NCBI GenBank assembly: GCA_023267435.1
Contig: JAHFNH010000001.1
Span: 124,001 to 188,000 of the forward strand
Source of the DNA: Candidatus Nomurabacteria bacterium
GTDB taxonomy: Bacteria; Patescibacteria; Paceibacteria; UBA9973
Direction of reading: 5' to 3'
Length of the DNA stretch: 64,000 nt
Shown here: positions 16,855 to 25,963 of the stretch, piece by piece
How the letters are laid out: the number at the start of each line of letters is the position of its first letter
How positions within the stretch are numbered: the first letter of the stretch is position 1
Notes under the pieces: model-generated
The model's database searches: none
What the model was told of the DNA's origin: nothing
Seen by the model: the letters and a program-made list of their open reading frames with translations, nothing else
Position numbers and translations under genes: made by a program

Positions 16855-17841
16855 CTAGAAATTCATATTGATTTCTTTCTCTAAACTCTGAAAAAGAGTT
16901 TGGATATTTTTGACAGAGATATTTATTTTAGCTGATCCGGATTTTCCACTTTCTGGTTTGATTGATAGGATATTTTTTGGATCTGGTGTTTGGAGTGGTG
17001 CTCCGTTTAAGGACCAGTCAAAAACAAGATTGTCTGAAGTTATATCTTTGGGTGAAAAGAAATATGGTTCGGCGACAAGTATCTCACCATTTGGATTTAT
17101 TGTGAAAAAATTACCTAATGAATTTTCCCATTTTGTGCCGAGAGACAAGTCTTTTTCATAAAATATTATTTTTGGAATTGAAGTGCGTAGATTTATACTA
17201 CCGGAAACACTTGTGTTGCCAGTGATATCTGATATAGCTACTTCAATGTTATTACTCTTTTCTAAGTAGTTATTTTTGAAAATAAAATAACTCTTTCCCC
17301 ATCCGGAAGAATTAGGCTGGCCATTCCCGTCTTTAGTCCAGGTATAAGACAGATTACTGGCACTTGATTTTCCAATTGAAGTCATTAAGTTTGGCATTGC
17401 TACTACTTTGAAAGTTCCCTGGCTTGGAACCAATGCTTTTCCTTTGTAAAAAGGTGGAACATATGAATCTGGAGCTTCCCATAACATATCTACTTCTGTG
17501 GGTGTTATGGTTATTGTTTTTACAATATTTTGTCCATCCAATGTATTCATTCTCACACTCAAAACTGAAGATGAGCCCACATCACCTGTATTGAAAGAAA
17601 AAGTTTTTTTACCGATTCCTGAAAGGGTTTCTTTGTTGTTCATTGACCAAGAAATATTTGCTTTATCTAGATTAACTGCGAAGCTACTCAAGGTGGCATT
17701 TACGCTTTGATTGGGAGCTGGATAGGTCGGATTTATGGTTAAAGCGACATCGGTATTCTGCACTTGCGCAAAAGCTGTTCCATAAAAAGCACCGAATAAA
17801 ATTACTGTAACGATTATTGATTTTTTAATCAAATTTATCAT
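16855..17841 (-). CDS. Secreted Ig-like-domain protein of the T4SS-like locus
   Basis: The 328-residue protein has a signal peptide (MINLIKKSIIVTVILFGAFY, cut near TAFAQ) and then only beta-rich sequence. About three Ig/PKD-like domains are suggested by repeated patterns (ALTINPTYPAPNQSVNATLS, LSYTWTKDGNGQP and LVFDWSLNGAPLQTPDP). There is no catalytic motif and no C-terminal anchor. It ends 2 bp before the next gene. It is probably an extracellular or periplasmic structural component; the precise role is unknown. A TACAAT box lies 13 bp upstream of the ATG. Confidence 0.72.
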   Translation of the reverse strand: MINLIKKSIIVTVILFGAFYGTAFAQVQNTDVALTINPTYPAPNQSVNATLSSFAVNLDKANISWSMNNKETLSGIGKKTFSFNTGDVGSSSVLSVRMNTLDGQNIVKTITITPTEVDMLWEAPDSYVPPFYKGKALVPSQGTFKVVAMPNLMTSIGKSSASNLSYTWTKDGNGQPNSSGWGKSYFIFKNNYLEKSNNIEVAISDITGNTSVSGSINLRTSIPKIIFYEKDLSLGTKWENSLGNFFTINPNGEILVAEPYFFSPKDITSDNLVFDWSLNGAPLQTPDPKNILSIKPESGKSGSAKINISVKNIQTLFQSLEKEINMNF

Positions 17842-17881
17842 AAGGTTACTTATATTGTAACATTTTATAATTTTTTTATCC

Positions 17882-19723
17882 TTAGTGGGATATTTCTTTT
17901 TCTGCTTCCAAGTCTTGCTTAGCTTTTTTGATAGATAGGATTTGAGAAGGGTCGGAAGTAATGATCTGGTCTTCGGTATATGAGGAGATTATTTTAATCG
18001 CCACATGCTTTAAACCCGCAAAGAAGATACCTTCTCCTACTCCAGATTCTAGAAGTAGGTATTTTTCTTCGTCTGTCAGGTTGAATGTCTTTTGCAAGAC
18101 ATCGATAGTAGATGGAGATTGTTTTAAGAGAAGTTGAATAGAAGAGTTGGTAACGATCGGTACGCCGTAGGGGGACTTCATAAAGTCAGCCGCGTCTTGA
18201 GTGATCGTCGAAAGTCCAAGATAATATTTTCTACCTCTTTTAGCAATAGAATAAAGGAATGAAGCGGTGTCTTCTGATTTCATCATCCACCATGCCTCAT
18301 CCACGACCAATAAGCGCTTTTTTAAATTTTTACGCACAGCATTCCAGATATAGTGTGTGACGATATACATCGCGATCGGCTTCAATTCATCTTCCATGTC
18401 GCGTACAGAAAACACAACGAACTTTTTATTGATATCAACATTCGAAGGTTTGTTTAAGAATGTAGACCAAGAACCTCGAGTGTATTTTATAAGTCTTTGC
18501 ACCACTGAATCACTTCCGTCCATTCCAGAAAGAACCATTTCAAAATCTGAAAGAAGTGGAGGTTCGATATTTGAGAAGTCTGAGTCTGGTGTGATGTCTT
18601 TTATGGCGTAAGTTTCTGAAATAGCGCGGTCCACCATTGAATCTTCTTCAGGAGTTAGCCCACCCAACATCAATCGGAAAAGCCCGACGAGGTTGATGAT
18701 ATTTGAACGAAGAACATCCTCAGCAGTTTCGTCTTCACGCGGTATCGGCAAGTCAAAAGGATTGATATGGTGATCTGAAGAAAGAGAAATATTAAAATAT
18801 CTTCCGCCGACAGCTTCAGCGAGGTACTCGTATTCCCTTTCCGGATCGATCACAATGACATCTATGTCAAACATCAAAGATCTTAGGATTTCCAATTTTG
18901 TCGCATAAGATTTTCCTGAACCAGACTTTGCGAAAGTTACAGAGTTATAATTTTCAAGCGAGAAACGATCAAAGATAACCAAACTAGAATTGTGTCTGTT
19001 TACGCCATAAAGTATTCCTTTGTCTGAAGTTAAGTCGAAAGAAACGAATGGAAAAATACTGGAAAGCGGTTCGGAATTTAATTTCTGGTGGACCGACAAG
19101 ATATCATTTCCGATCGGAATAACGCTTTTAAATCCATCGTCCTGCTGGAAAAGAGCCGGCTTAATATAAATAAGTTTTGATTCCAGCATTGATTTGATTT
19201 CATTTTCAACTTTAAAGAGCTCTAATTCGTTGTCGGCATAAACTGTAATATAAACTCCAACATCAAACATTTTTTCCTGTGCTTGCATCAAATTATCGCG
19301 AAGACCCTCCAAATCTTGAAAGGCTGTGTCGAGCATTGGGTCGCGCACCATACCTTTCGATTCTCGAGCAGAAATCTGACTTTGCACTTCTGCTACTTTT
19401 TTCTGGAATTGCCTCAAAGCGAGCGAAGTATCTATCGGATGGATAAAAATAGAAACATCAAATATTTTATCCAAATTTATGATGGGTGAAAACCAATTGT
19501 CTGTCAGAAATCTCGGATAAGATATTATAAAAAATGTTCGAGCAATTTTATCTCCTAAATTTATAGATTTAGGCTCTATTTTTAAGGCTGACGGCGCGAT
19601 GACATCTTGGAGTTCTAGGGTCGCTGACTCGTAAATTTCTTCAGGAAGAACAGCTAAAACAGAAGCACTAGCGGTGCTTTCTGAAGTTTTCTTTTTTCCG
19701 AATAATGTATCAAAAAAAGCCAT
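17882..19723 (-). CDS. VirB4-family type IV secretion ATPase
   Basis: VirB4/TraC ATPases power substrate transfer and pilus assembly at the inner membrane. The protein has 613 residues. The N-terminal half (to about 250) is the VirB4-specific region. Walker A is in FAKSGSGKSYATKLEILRSL, after VIFDRFSLENYNS. Walker B is RLLVVDEAWWMM. A further conserved segment follows (KRGRKYYLGLSTITQDAADF). It is somewhat shorter than conjugative VirB4, and a separate upstream gene (19775-20422) seems to supply an extra N-terminal TraC-like domain. No VirD4 coupling ATPase or VirB11 is in the locus. Confidence 0.93.
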   Translation of the reverse strand: MAFFDTLFGKKKTSESTASASVLAVLPEEIYESATLELQDVIAPSALKIEPKSINLGDKIARTFFIISYPRFLTDNWFSPIINLDKIFDVSIFIHPIDTSLALRQFQKKVAEVQSQISARESKGMVRDPMLDTAFQDLEGLRDNLMQAQEKMFDVGVYITVYADNELELFKVENEIKSMLESKLIYIKPALFQQDDGFKSVIPIGNDILSVHQKLNSEPLSSIFPFVSFDLTSDKGILYGVNRHNSSLVIFDRFSLENYNSVTFAKSGSGKSYATKLEILRSLMFDIDVIVIDPEREYEYLAEAVGGRYFNISLSSDHHINPFDLPIPREDETAEDVLRSNIINLVGLFRLMLGGLTPEEDSMVDRAISETYAIKDITPDSDFSNIEPPLLSDFEMVLSGMDGSDSVVQRLIKYTRGSWSTFLNKPSNVDINKKFVVFSVRDMEDELKPIAMYIVTHYIWNAVRKNLKKRLLVVDEAWWMMKSEDTASFLYSIAKRGRKYYLGLSTITQDAADFMKSPYGVPIVTNSSIQLLLKQSPSTIDVLQKTFNLTDEEKYLLLESGVGEGIFFAGLKHVAIKIISSYTEDQIITSDPSQILSIKKAKQDLEAEKEISH

Positions 19724-19774
19724 TCTTATTAGTTTATTATAACTTAAAAATCAAAAAGCTGAAAGCTAAAATCA

Positions 19775-20422
19775 TTAGTTAGTTTTTTCCAGCTCTATTT
19801 TACCCTCTATTTCTCCGGGGTTGAACACTTTATAGAAGACTTCCACGACTTCTTCTGTTCCCAATTGGACGGATTTTATACCGCAACGGGAAAGCCCTTG
19901 CTGGATGACACTGACTCTCTGCTCCAACTGAGATCTTTTTTCTTCAAAATCAGTCTGTTCTGCAGCTTTTATTTCCTCTCTGCTTCTTTTTGAAAAAAAT
20001 CCTTTAAATATCCCCGAGTCTGTTTTAAAAGATACGGGAGTGTAAGGCACGACCACAAAAAAACTTTTAGTCATTATACTGACTGATTCAGTGAAGTTTT
20101 TAATAAAGTCTATATACTCTCTTGTTTGAAGTTTGAGTAAGGGTTCTGTCTGCACTTTCATTCTGTTTTCTAAAAGCAAAAGATAAGGCCTGATGTCGAG
20201 CTTTCTGGATTGGACGGATATTTGAATAGAAAAATCTATAGTATTTAAAAATGATTGGAATTGGAGTATTGTCGCTCGTTGTTCATCGGATGATTTCAAA
20301 GAAAGGTTGGTGGAATTTGCTAATACGATAGCGCGAAGTCCCCCGTCTTTTAGGACGATCATGCCATCACGAACTTCCTTGATGGGGACGAACTCTTGAG
20401 TTGCTTTTGCTGCTAATGCCAT
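19775..20422 (-). CDS. TraC-like N-terminal-domain protein, partner of VirB4
   Basis: The 215-residue soluble protein lies between prgI-like and virB4. The opening (EFVPIKEVRDGMIVLKDGGL, RAIVLANSTNLSLKS) and the following helix (ATILQFQSFLNTIDFSIQIS) resemble the N-terminal region of TraC/VirB4 proteins. No Walker motifs are present. This gene order (PrgI, TraC-like, VirB4) recurs in Gram-positive and CPR type IV systems. A TATAAT box 6 bp before the ATG (20429-20434, minus) suggests an internal leaderless promoter. Confidence 0.75.
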   Translation of the reverse strand: MALAAKATQEFVPIKEVRDGMIVLKDGGLRAIVLANSTNLSLKSSDEQRATILQFQSFLNTIDFSIQISVQSRKLDIRPYLLLLENRMKVQTEPLLKLQTREYIDFIKNFTESVSIMTKSFFVVVPYTPVSFKTDSGIFKGFFSKRSREEIKAAEQTDFEEKRSQLEQRVSVIQQGLSRCGIKSVQLGTEEVVEVFYKVFNPGEIEGKIELEKTN

Positions 20423-20428
20423 ATATCA

Positions 20429-20434
20429 ATTATA
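20429..20434 (-). promoter_or_regulatory. Possible internal -10 box before the TraC-like gene
   Basis: TATAAT on the minus strand ends 6 bp before ATG 20422, the spacing seen at other leaderless starts. It could uncouple the ATPase genes from the long upstream operon. Confidence 0.4.
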
Positions 20435-20458
20435 AATTAAAAATTAAGAATTACGAAC

Positions 20459-20902
20459 TTATTCATTGCCACTATTCTTTTTTGTATCTAAAACGTCTAA
20501 ACTCCAAGCCAAGTCTTTTAATTTGCTTGCACCCAACCTCGTTTCATTTCTGGTGGAATAATTCATTGATTGAATTTTTATATCTGCAGTGGCTTTGTCT
20601 TGTGCTTTAGATTCTGCTGTTTTTTTGCGTCTTTTCCAAATATAAAGTTTATTTTGAAAAGTATATTTAAAACCGGATTCGAGCATATTAATAAAAGGTT
20701 TGTCATTCGGCCGATAAAATGCGAGCATACCAGCCAGTCCTCCTACTATAAGTATTGGAATAGCCCCAAAGATAAGTCCCAGCAATCTATAAAATACAAA
20801 ACACAAACCCGCTCCTCCGGCAATGTATATGAATTGCCTGAAAGTGAATGGTCCGAATATCTTGTCTTCGATATCCAAAAATTGTGGTACTTTGAATTGC
20901 AT
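20459..20902 (-). CDS. PrgI-family (VirB3-like) membrane protein
   Basis: The protein has 147 residues. The opening (FKVPQFLDIEDKIFGPFTFR) and the two adjacent membrane helices (QFIYIAGGAGLCFVFYRLLG and IPILIVGGLAGMLAFY) are the PrgI pattern. The charged motif after the helices (RPNDKPFINMLESG) is also typical. PrgI corresponds to VirB3, an inner-membrane partner of VirB4. The C-terminal 60 residues are hydrophilic and lineage-specific. The gene starts 14 bp after the upstream gene. Confidence 0.88.
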   Translation of the reverse strand: MQFKVPQFLDIEDKIFGPFTFRQFIYIAGGAGLCFVFYRLLGLIFGAIPILIVGGLAGMLAFYRPNDKPFINMLESGFKYTFQNKLYIWKRRKKTAESKAQDKATADIKIQSMNYSTRNETRLGASKLKDLAWSLDVLDTKKNSGNE

Positions 20903-20916
20903 AATATAAATTAATT

Positions 20917-21648
20917 TTATTCCGGTATTTCCCTGTAAGGATCTACTGTGGGAATTTTGTTTGAAGCTGCTGTTGCCACTCTAGGAGCATTTGCAGGTGC
21001 TGCTGTTTTTGTAATGTTTTGCAGAGAGTGTTCTGTTTTTACAGCTGGCATTTTGAAAGAACCCGATAGTTTAGAAGAAATTATGGAAGGTGTTGGTTCT
21101 TTACTTTCTGTGCGGGCGGGTATTTCAATTTCTTTGCCGATAAGTTCCGGTTTCTCTACTTTTTCCAACATATCTTCCCTTTTTTCCATTGGTGCTTCTG
21201 TTTTTTGTTTTATCTCTTCCTTAGAAGTAATGATTTCTATGCCTGCTGACCCAAGCACTTCCTTTTGAGTTTGCTGGTCAGTCACTAGTGTTTTTACAGT
21301 ATTAATAGGTATTTTTGTTTCAGTTGATGTCTCTGTTCTAGATTCTCTCATTTTTTCTCGAATACTTTTTAATATCAGAGTATTCACATCATCCACTATT
21401 GCCTTCATCTTATCATCAGATAATTGGAGGCTGGCTTTTGCGGAGTCAGCAAATTTATCCAAAGGATAAAAACCAAACATAGCAGCGTTCAATTCCAAAG
21501 CTAACTGACCCATTTGAGCCACATTGAGATTCTCTTTTTTCCCTATCTCAATGATCTTATTTTCCACATCCGCCTCTATAATCGCCCACTTGATGTCTTC
21601 TGGCAATTCATCGAACTTTTTTTGTATTTCTTCGATTGTGATTTCCAT
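20917..21648 (-). CDS. Cytoplasmic protein of the T4SS-like locus, function unknown
   Basis: The 243-residue protein has no signal peptide or membrane segment. The first half is helical (ITIEEIQKKFDELPEDIKWA, VNTLILKSIREKMRES). The second half is low-complexity and rich in Pro, Glu, Ser, Thr and Lys, probably disordered, with a short Pro-containing C-terminus. Its position between the VirB6-like and PrgI genes is the only clue, suggesting an adaptor or assembly factor. I do not recognise the family with certainty. Confidence 0.65.
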   Translation of the reverse strand: MEITIEEIQKKFDELPEDIKWAIIEADVENKIIEIGKKENLNVAQMGQLALELNAAMFGFYPLDKFADSAKASLQLSDDKMKAIVDDVNTLILKSIREKMRESRTETSTETKIPINTVKTLVTDQQTQKEVLGSAGIEIITSKEEIKQKTEAPMEKREDMLEKVEKPELIGKEIEIPARTESKEPTPSIISSKLSGSFKMPAVKTEHSLQNITKTAAPANAPRVATAASNKIPTVDPYREIPE

Positions 21649-21676
21649 AATATTTTTTATATTAGCTTATAAATTT

Positions 21677-24568
21677 TTAATGATGTGTGTCTTCTTTCTT
21701 GGTGCTCTTTCCATGGCTTGTATCGACATGTGCTGCATCGTCTATTCCTTTACCTTTTTCTTCATGAGACTTGTGTGATTTTTCTGTTTTTCCTTCTAGA
21801 GTATCTATTCTAGTATTTGTAGATAATAAATCTTTTTCATAATTCTTTTCACTTTCTAGTTTGAATTTTTTCTTTATAGCGATGACTGAGTCTGATTTTG
21901 CTTTATCTTCTTTATCTTTGAATTCTTTTATCTGCTTGCTAATAGTATCAAATTCAGATGCTCCTCCGTACTTAGGTGTTTTGCTTGCAGAACTCAATAT
22001 TCTTTCTAGGTTTAATCTTTCATTTCTATGATATGTTTCTTCACCTTTCACTGCATCTATTTCTTGTTCAACTTTTATCAGTTCATTATTTACATAATCT
22101 TCAATAGACATAGACTCTGCTTTAGCTGTTATTCTTAGTTTCTCTATGTCTATTTCAAGTTTTTCTTTCTTGATTTTCAATTCTTCCATTTCTTTTTCAA
22201 TATCTCCAGCTTTTTTGATTTCTTTACTAATTGCCTTCCTTGCACCCGCTTCTCCTTCAATTGTGGTAAGTTCGTTGATTCCACCAAATCCTGCAGTTGC
22301 TATTATAGCTGCACCTCCTATTATATTTTTTGCAGTTTTAACTTTAATTTCAGTTAAGCTTTCGAATGTTGGCTCTTTATGTGCTTTTTTATAAACTTCA
22401 TCTTTTGCAGCATATTCATCTTTTGCTGTCTTTAATTGTTCCGGGGTTACTCCTTTGGTTACTGAAGATGCTATTGAATATACCAATCCAGTCTTGCCGA
22501 TATTATCTCTATAAGTTTTCATTCTGTGTTCGTCTAATTGCTTAGCGGTGTTGAAAGCAGGCTTCTTGCCATTCATTTCTTCAAATACTTTTTCATTAAA
22601 GGCTGTTCCCAATCTGGTTTGTTCGACAGCTTTCTTTTTCTCCCATTCTTCTGCTTTCTTTGCTGACCAAGCTTTAACTTCATCATCTGACATTTTTGTT
22701 TTAAACAAGTCTTTTTCCTTTTCAATCTTTTCTTGTTTTCTTTTTGCCACTCCTTTATAACCACCAGTGGTTACATCTTCACCCAATCCAATTGCACCAA
22801 GTCCGCTCTTAAGATCAATACCTTGTCCTGCTAATGCTGTTCCTACTGGAGATTTTCTAATATCAAATGTTGCTTTCTGTCCGTAATCAGCAGTACGAAG
22901 AGCCATACGTGCTCCGAATCCTGCCATTCCTTTTTTCTCTATGTTTTCTTGCACCCAAGCGCTTTTACCTGCCATGCCGGCTAGTTTTCCAACTCCACCA
23001 GTCAATGCGAATGCAGCTGCACCACCGACAGCTCCCATAGCAAATCCTCCAACTTTAGTAAAGGCTGCACCCATTTCACCGGAATATTTAACAGCCAGTT
23101 TCTTAGCTTCTCGCAAAAGAATAAAGATCAGCATAAAAGGAATAGTGACTTTCATAACAGCTGCGAGTGTCGAATCTGTGCTTGTATAGTCAGATACTAT
23201 CAGCTGGAATGATTTTCCGAGAAGAAGTATGACATAAAGGAAAAATATAAAAATCGGCGCCATAAAAGCTTGCTCTAAGAGTTTGTCCCACCATTCTTTG
23301 TGACCGATTCCAGGAATGTCGACTGGCAGAGTATAAGAAGCGAAAGCTATCGGCGCGAAGATCATAGATATCCAGAGTCCGGCGACTCGCCCGACAAATA
23401 AAAATGCTACCGACAAGAAGATTATGATCATAAATATCATCAGAGCTGTCGAAAGTAAAATGGTTAGGAAAGATACTCCAATTTTATCGGTAGCGTCATA
23501 AATCATTTGTTGCGGGTTGAATGCGCTTACTAGACTCACTGTGATGGATTTTTGATCTGTCGGACCGACTATCTCACCATTCGCACCTTTGGCATCGATG
23601 TGATTATAAAAAACCTTTGCCAGGATATTGGACGAATCGATAATAACTTGTGTGACAAAAAGGCTGAAATTGATAACCAGCGCCACTATGACTATAGTCG
23701 CTATCATATTTTTCCCATGATGTCCTATTCCGAGAATAGTTTGAATGGCAACCCAAAGCAAAGCGATTATAAAAAATAAATTGGCGATATCACGCACTGT
23801 CGCCCAAGCAGAACCGATGAATCCTGAAGAATAAGCCGTACTGCTGATCGAGTAATATATAAAGAAATCAAGAACAGCTGCCGCTCCTTTTGCTATCCAG
23901 TTAACAGGAACCCATGTTAAATAATAAAATGCACTAACTATACATTTTGTGAATGTTGAAACAATATCATTGCAACCAAATGCGCCACCAGTGGAAGAAT
24001 AAAAATTTGTTCCTTGGTTAGATTCTGCGGCATTGTTTGTTCCAGCTGGGCCGTTGAGTGTATTTCCTCCTAACGTTGCAGGAATACTGTAGTCGGTCGA
24101 AGGGGTTGTAAATTCTACTTTATAACCAGACATGGTTAAATCATGAAAAAAAAGACCGGTTATTTTAGCCATCTGTAAATATAATGTATATTTTGTATTT
24201 GGTGTTAGAGCAGGAGTAGTAAGATCAATTCTTGCTGTAGCTGTATTGTCTGATCCTACAGTGACAAGATTATCTGTGTTAACATCACCGATTTGTTGAG
24301 GCTGACCAGTGCTGTCTAATGTAGAAATAGCGCTTACTAAATTTCTATAGGCACTATCGTAATTTTGGATAGTTAAATAAATATGAGCTGCAGTTGGAAC
24401 AATTGTGGCACTGGTTACTGTAAAAGTAGTAGCAGCTGAAGCCGTATTTATTTTTGGTGTTACAGTAAGATTTCCATCTTTGTTTTTTTGAAAACTAGGA
24501 CTGACTGGCGCTAGGAAAATAGCCACCATCACTGCTGATATAATAATTTTTGTGAAAAATTTCTTCAT
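21677..24568 (-). CDS. VirB6/TrbL-like polytopic membrane protein with N-terminal Fn3-like domain
   Basis: The 963-residue protein has a signal peptide, an extracytoplasmic beta domain (about 45-150), then about six membrane helices between 205 and 520. Examples are DIANLFFIIALLWVAIQTIL, FLTILLSTALMIFMIIIFLS and QAFMAPIFIFFLYVILLLGK. A Gly/Ala-rich amphipathic stretch follows, and then a long Lys/Glu coiled-coil tail (about 610-963) ending in a His/Lys-rich end. This is the layout of VirB6/TrbL channel proteins in CPR loci. VirB6 forms the inner-membrane pore. The length is far above a plain VirB6 of about 300 residues because of both extensions. Confidence 0.82.
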   Translation of the reverse strand: MKKFFTKIIISAVMVAIFLAPVSPSFQKNKDGNLTVTPKINTASAATTFTVTSATIVPTAAHIYLTIQNYDSAYRNLVSAISTLDSTGQPQQIGDVNTDNLVTVGSDNTATARIDLTTPALTPNTKYTLYLQMAKITGLFFHDLTMSGYKVEFTTPSTDYSIPATLGGNTLNGPAGTNNAAESNQGTNFYSSTGGAFGCNDIVSTFTKCIVSAFYYLTWVPVNWIAKGAAAVLDFFIYYSISSTAYSSGFIGSAWATVRDIANLFFIIALLWVAIQTILGIGHHGKNMIATIVIVALVINFSLFVTQVIIDSSNILAKVFYNHIDAKGANGEIVGPTDQKSITVSLVSAFNPQQMIYDATDKIGVSFLTILLSTALMIFMIIIFLSVAFLFVGRVAGLWISMIFAPIAFASYTLPVDIPGIGHKEWWDKLLEQAFMAPIFIFFLYVILLLGKSFQLIVSDYTSTDSTLAAVMKVTIPFMLIFILLREAKKLAVKYSGEMGAAFTKVGGFAMGAVGGAAAFALTGGVGKLAGMAGKSAWVQENIEKKGMAGFGARMALRTADYGQKATFDIRKSPVGTALAGQGIDLKSGLGAIGLGEDVTTGGYKGVAKRKQEKIEKEKDLFKTKMSDDEVKAWSAKKAEEWEKKKAVEQTRLGTAFNEKVFEEMNGKKPAFNTAKQLDEHRMKTYRDNIGKTGLVYSIASSVTKGVTPEQLKTAKDEYAAKDEVYKKAHKEPTFESLTEIKVKTAKNIIGGAAIIATAGFGGINELTTIEGEAGARKAISKEIKKAGDIEKEMEELKIKKEKLEIDIEKLRITAKAESMSIEDYVNNELIKVEQEIDAVKGEETYHRNERLNLERILSSASKTPKYGGASEFDTISKQIKEFKDKEDKAKSDSVIAIKKKFKLESEKNYEKDLLSTNTRIDTLEGKTEKSHKSHEEKGKGIDDAAHVDTSHGKSTKKEDTHH

Positions 24569-24674
24569 TAACTAATTTAATTTATGGCCAAGCCACAAAT
24601 TTACTAATTTGAATCACACTCGGTGTACTCAATAATTATAACATTGTTTTAAACAAAACACCTTAATTTTCTTT

Positions 24675-25961
24675 CTATTTTTTGAAATAATACTCGTATC
24701 CGTCGGCGTTTTTTAGGGTCGAAGTTAGATTTCGGACGTTTATTATTCTGGAATAGTAATATTCGTATACTGTCAGCTTATTTCCAACGATATTAATCTG
24801 ATATGCGGCTACATCCGGTTCACTGACGCGTATTTCTCTGCCGTTTCCGTCAACATAGCCGAAAACTTTTGCGAAAAAATCTGAAAGAGTCCAAGCAAAT
24901 GATTGCAAGTCTGTTCCATCTTGATAACCGAACATTTTTGCTAGCGGTTTATTGGCAATTATTTGCCGAGTGAAAACTGTTTCAATACCTTCATGATAAT
25001 GCACTGTGGCATCTCCAGGCGGAGTCGCAACTGCGCCGATAGTTAGGGGTGTAGTTGTTGTGGTTGTGTTAGAAGCAGGGGTGGATGTACCATATGATCC
25101 ACCATATGTTCCACTACTTCCCCAGTTGTCATTGCCGTAAAACACGCCAGTACCATGATCGCCTCCGCCTCCACTTCCAGAAGGACTAGTCAAAAAAGCA
25201 TAAACATCTCCGTAGATGGGATTCGGACTGTCGATTGTTCCAGTATCTGCTACCGCTTGGAATTGATATGTTGTGTTGGGTGTTAGATTTGAAATGATGT
25301 TGTTGATATTTCCAGAAGTACCGGCAGTGTGACTTTTTATAGTTGTGGAAATCCAATTGCCATAAATGTAACCTCCTAGATTATCCACACTTCTGTTTGC
25401 TGTGGTTGGTGGTGTCACTTTTCTGTATTGGAAATAAGTTTTGACTGGTTCAGTGGAATTATAAAATCCATTCAAGTTTGCGTATGTTTCTCCTATTGTC
25501 GTCGCATCGTTTGTCTTTATTGTTGTTTGTGCGCAAGTTGCACAGGGTGCAGTGGTGAAATGCTCGACTCCGCCGTATTTTATCTCTGTCGGATTTTTTG
25601 CATTGTTTGAAACAACAGCACAATAAGCATACTCTGTATTAGGCAGGAGATTTTGCGCGGTTGAATAAAAAGTCATTCCAGATCCGGAAATTTTTTCTTC
25701 TTTGGTTGCGACCATACTTGAACCGTAAATATCGTTGCAGAAAATAGGCGGTATGACTACTTTAGAATATCTGAAATATCCATATGCATCACTGCCAGCG
25801 ACGATGCTTGTTGATCCTGCAAAATTGGCTGAAGTATCTGTGACGTTAGATACCCGATAGGTTTGTACATTGCTGATAGTACTGCTAACAGCAGCGAAAG
25901 ATATCAATGGCCCTGCCATTATTGTCAGAAATATTATTTTTTTGAAATTATTTTTTTTCAT
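24675..25961 (-). CDS. Secreted Fn3-like protein of the T4SS-like locus
   Basis: The 428-residue protein has a signal peptide (NFKKIIFLTIMAGPLISFAA) and two Fn3/Ig-like modules. They are marked by the pattern TxxxANFxGxT, then AxxPNTEYAYCAVV and NLTPNTTYQFQAVA. A Gly/Ser/Thr-rich linker follows, and then a distinct C-terminal domain (about 320-428, NKPLAKMFGYQDGTDLQSF) ending in a Tyr-rich strand. There is a CATCAQ pair in the first module. It lies 2 bp after the 977-residue gene and is likely co-translated. It is probably a surface or pilus-associated subunit; no enzyme motif is seen. Confidence 0.7.
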   Translation of the reverse strand: MKKNNFKKIIFLTIMAGPLISFAAVSSTISNVQTYRVSNVTDTSANFAGSTSIVAGSDAYGYFRYSKVVIPPIFCNDIYGSSMVATKEEKISGSGMTFYSTAQNLLPNTEYAYCAVVSNNAKNPTEIKYGGVEHFTTAPCATCAQTTIKTNDATTIGETYANLNGFYNSTEPVKTYFQYRKVTPPTTANRSVDNLGGYIYGNWISTTIKSHTAGTSGNINNIISNLTPNTTYQFQAVADTGTIDSPNPIYGDVYAFLTSPSGSGGGGDHGTGVFYGNDNWGSSGTYGGSYGTSTPASNTTTTTTPLTIGAVATPPGDATVHYHEGIETVFTRQIIANKPLAKMFGYQDGTDLQSFAWTLSDFFAKVFGYVDGNGREIRVSEPDVAAYQINIVGNKLTVYEYYYSRIINVRNLTSTLKNADGYEYYFKK

Positions 25962-25963
25962 TT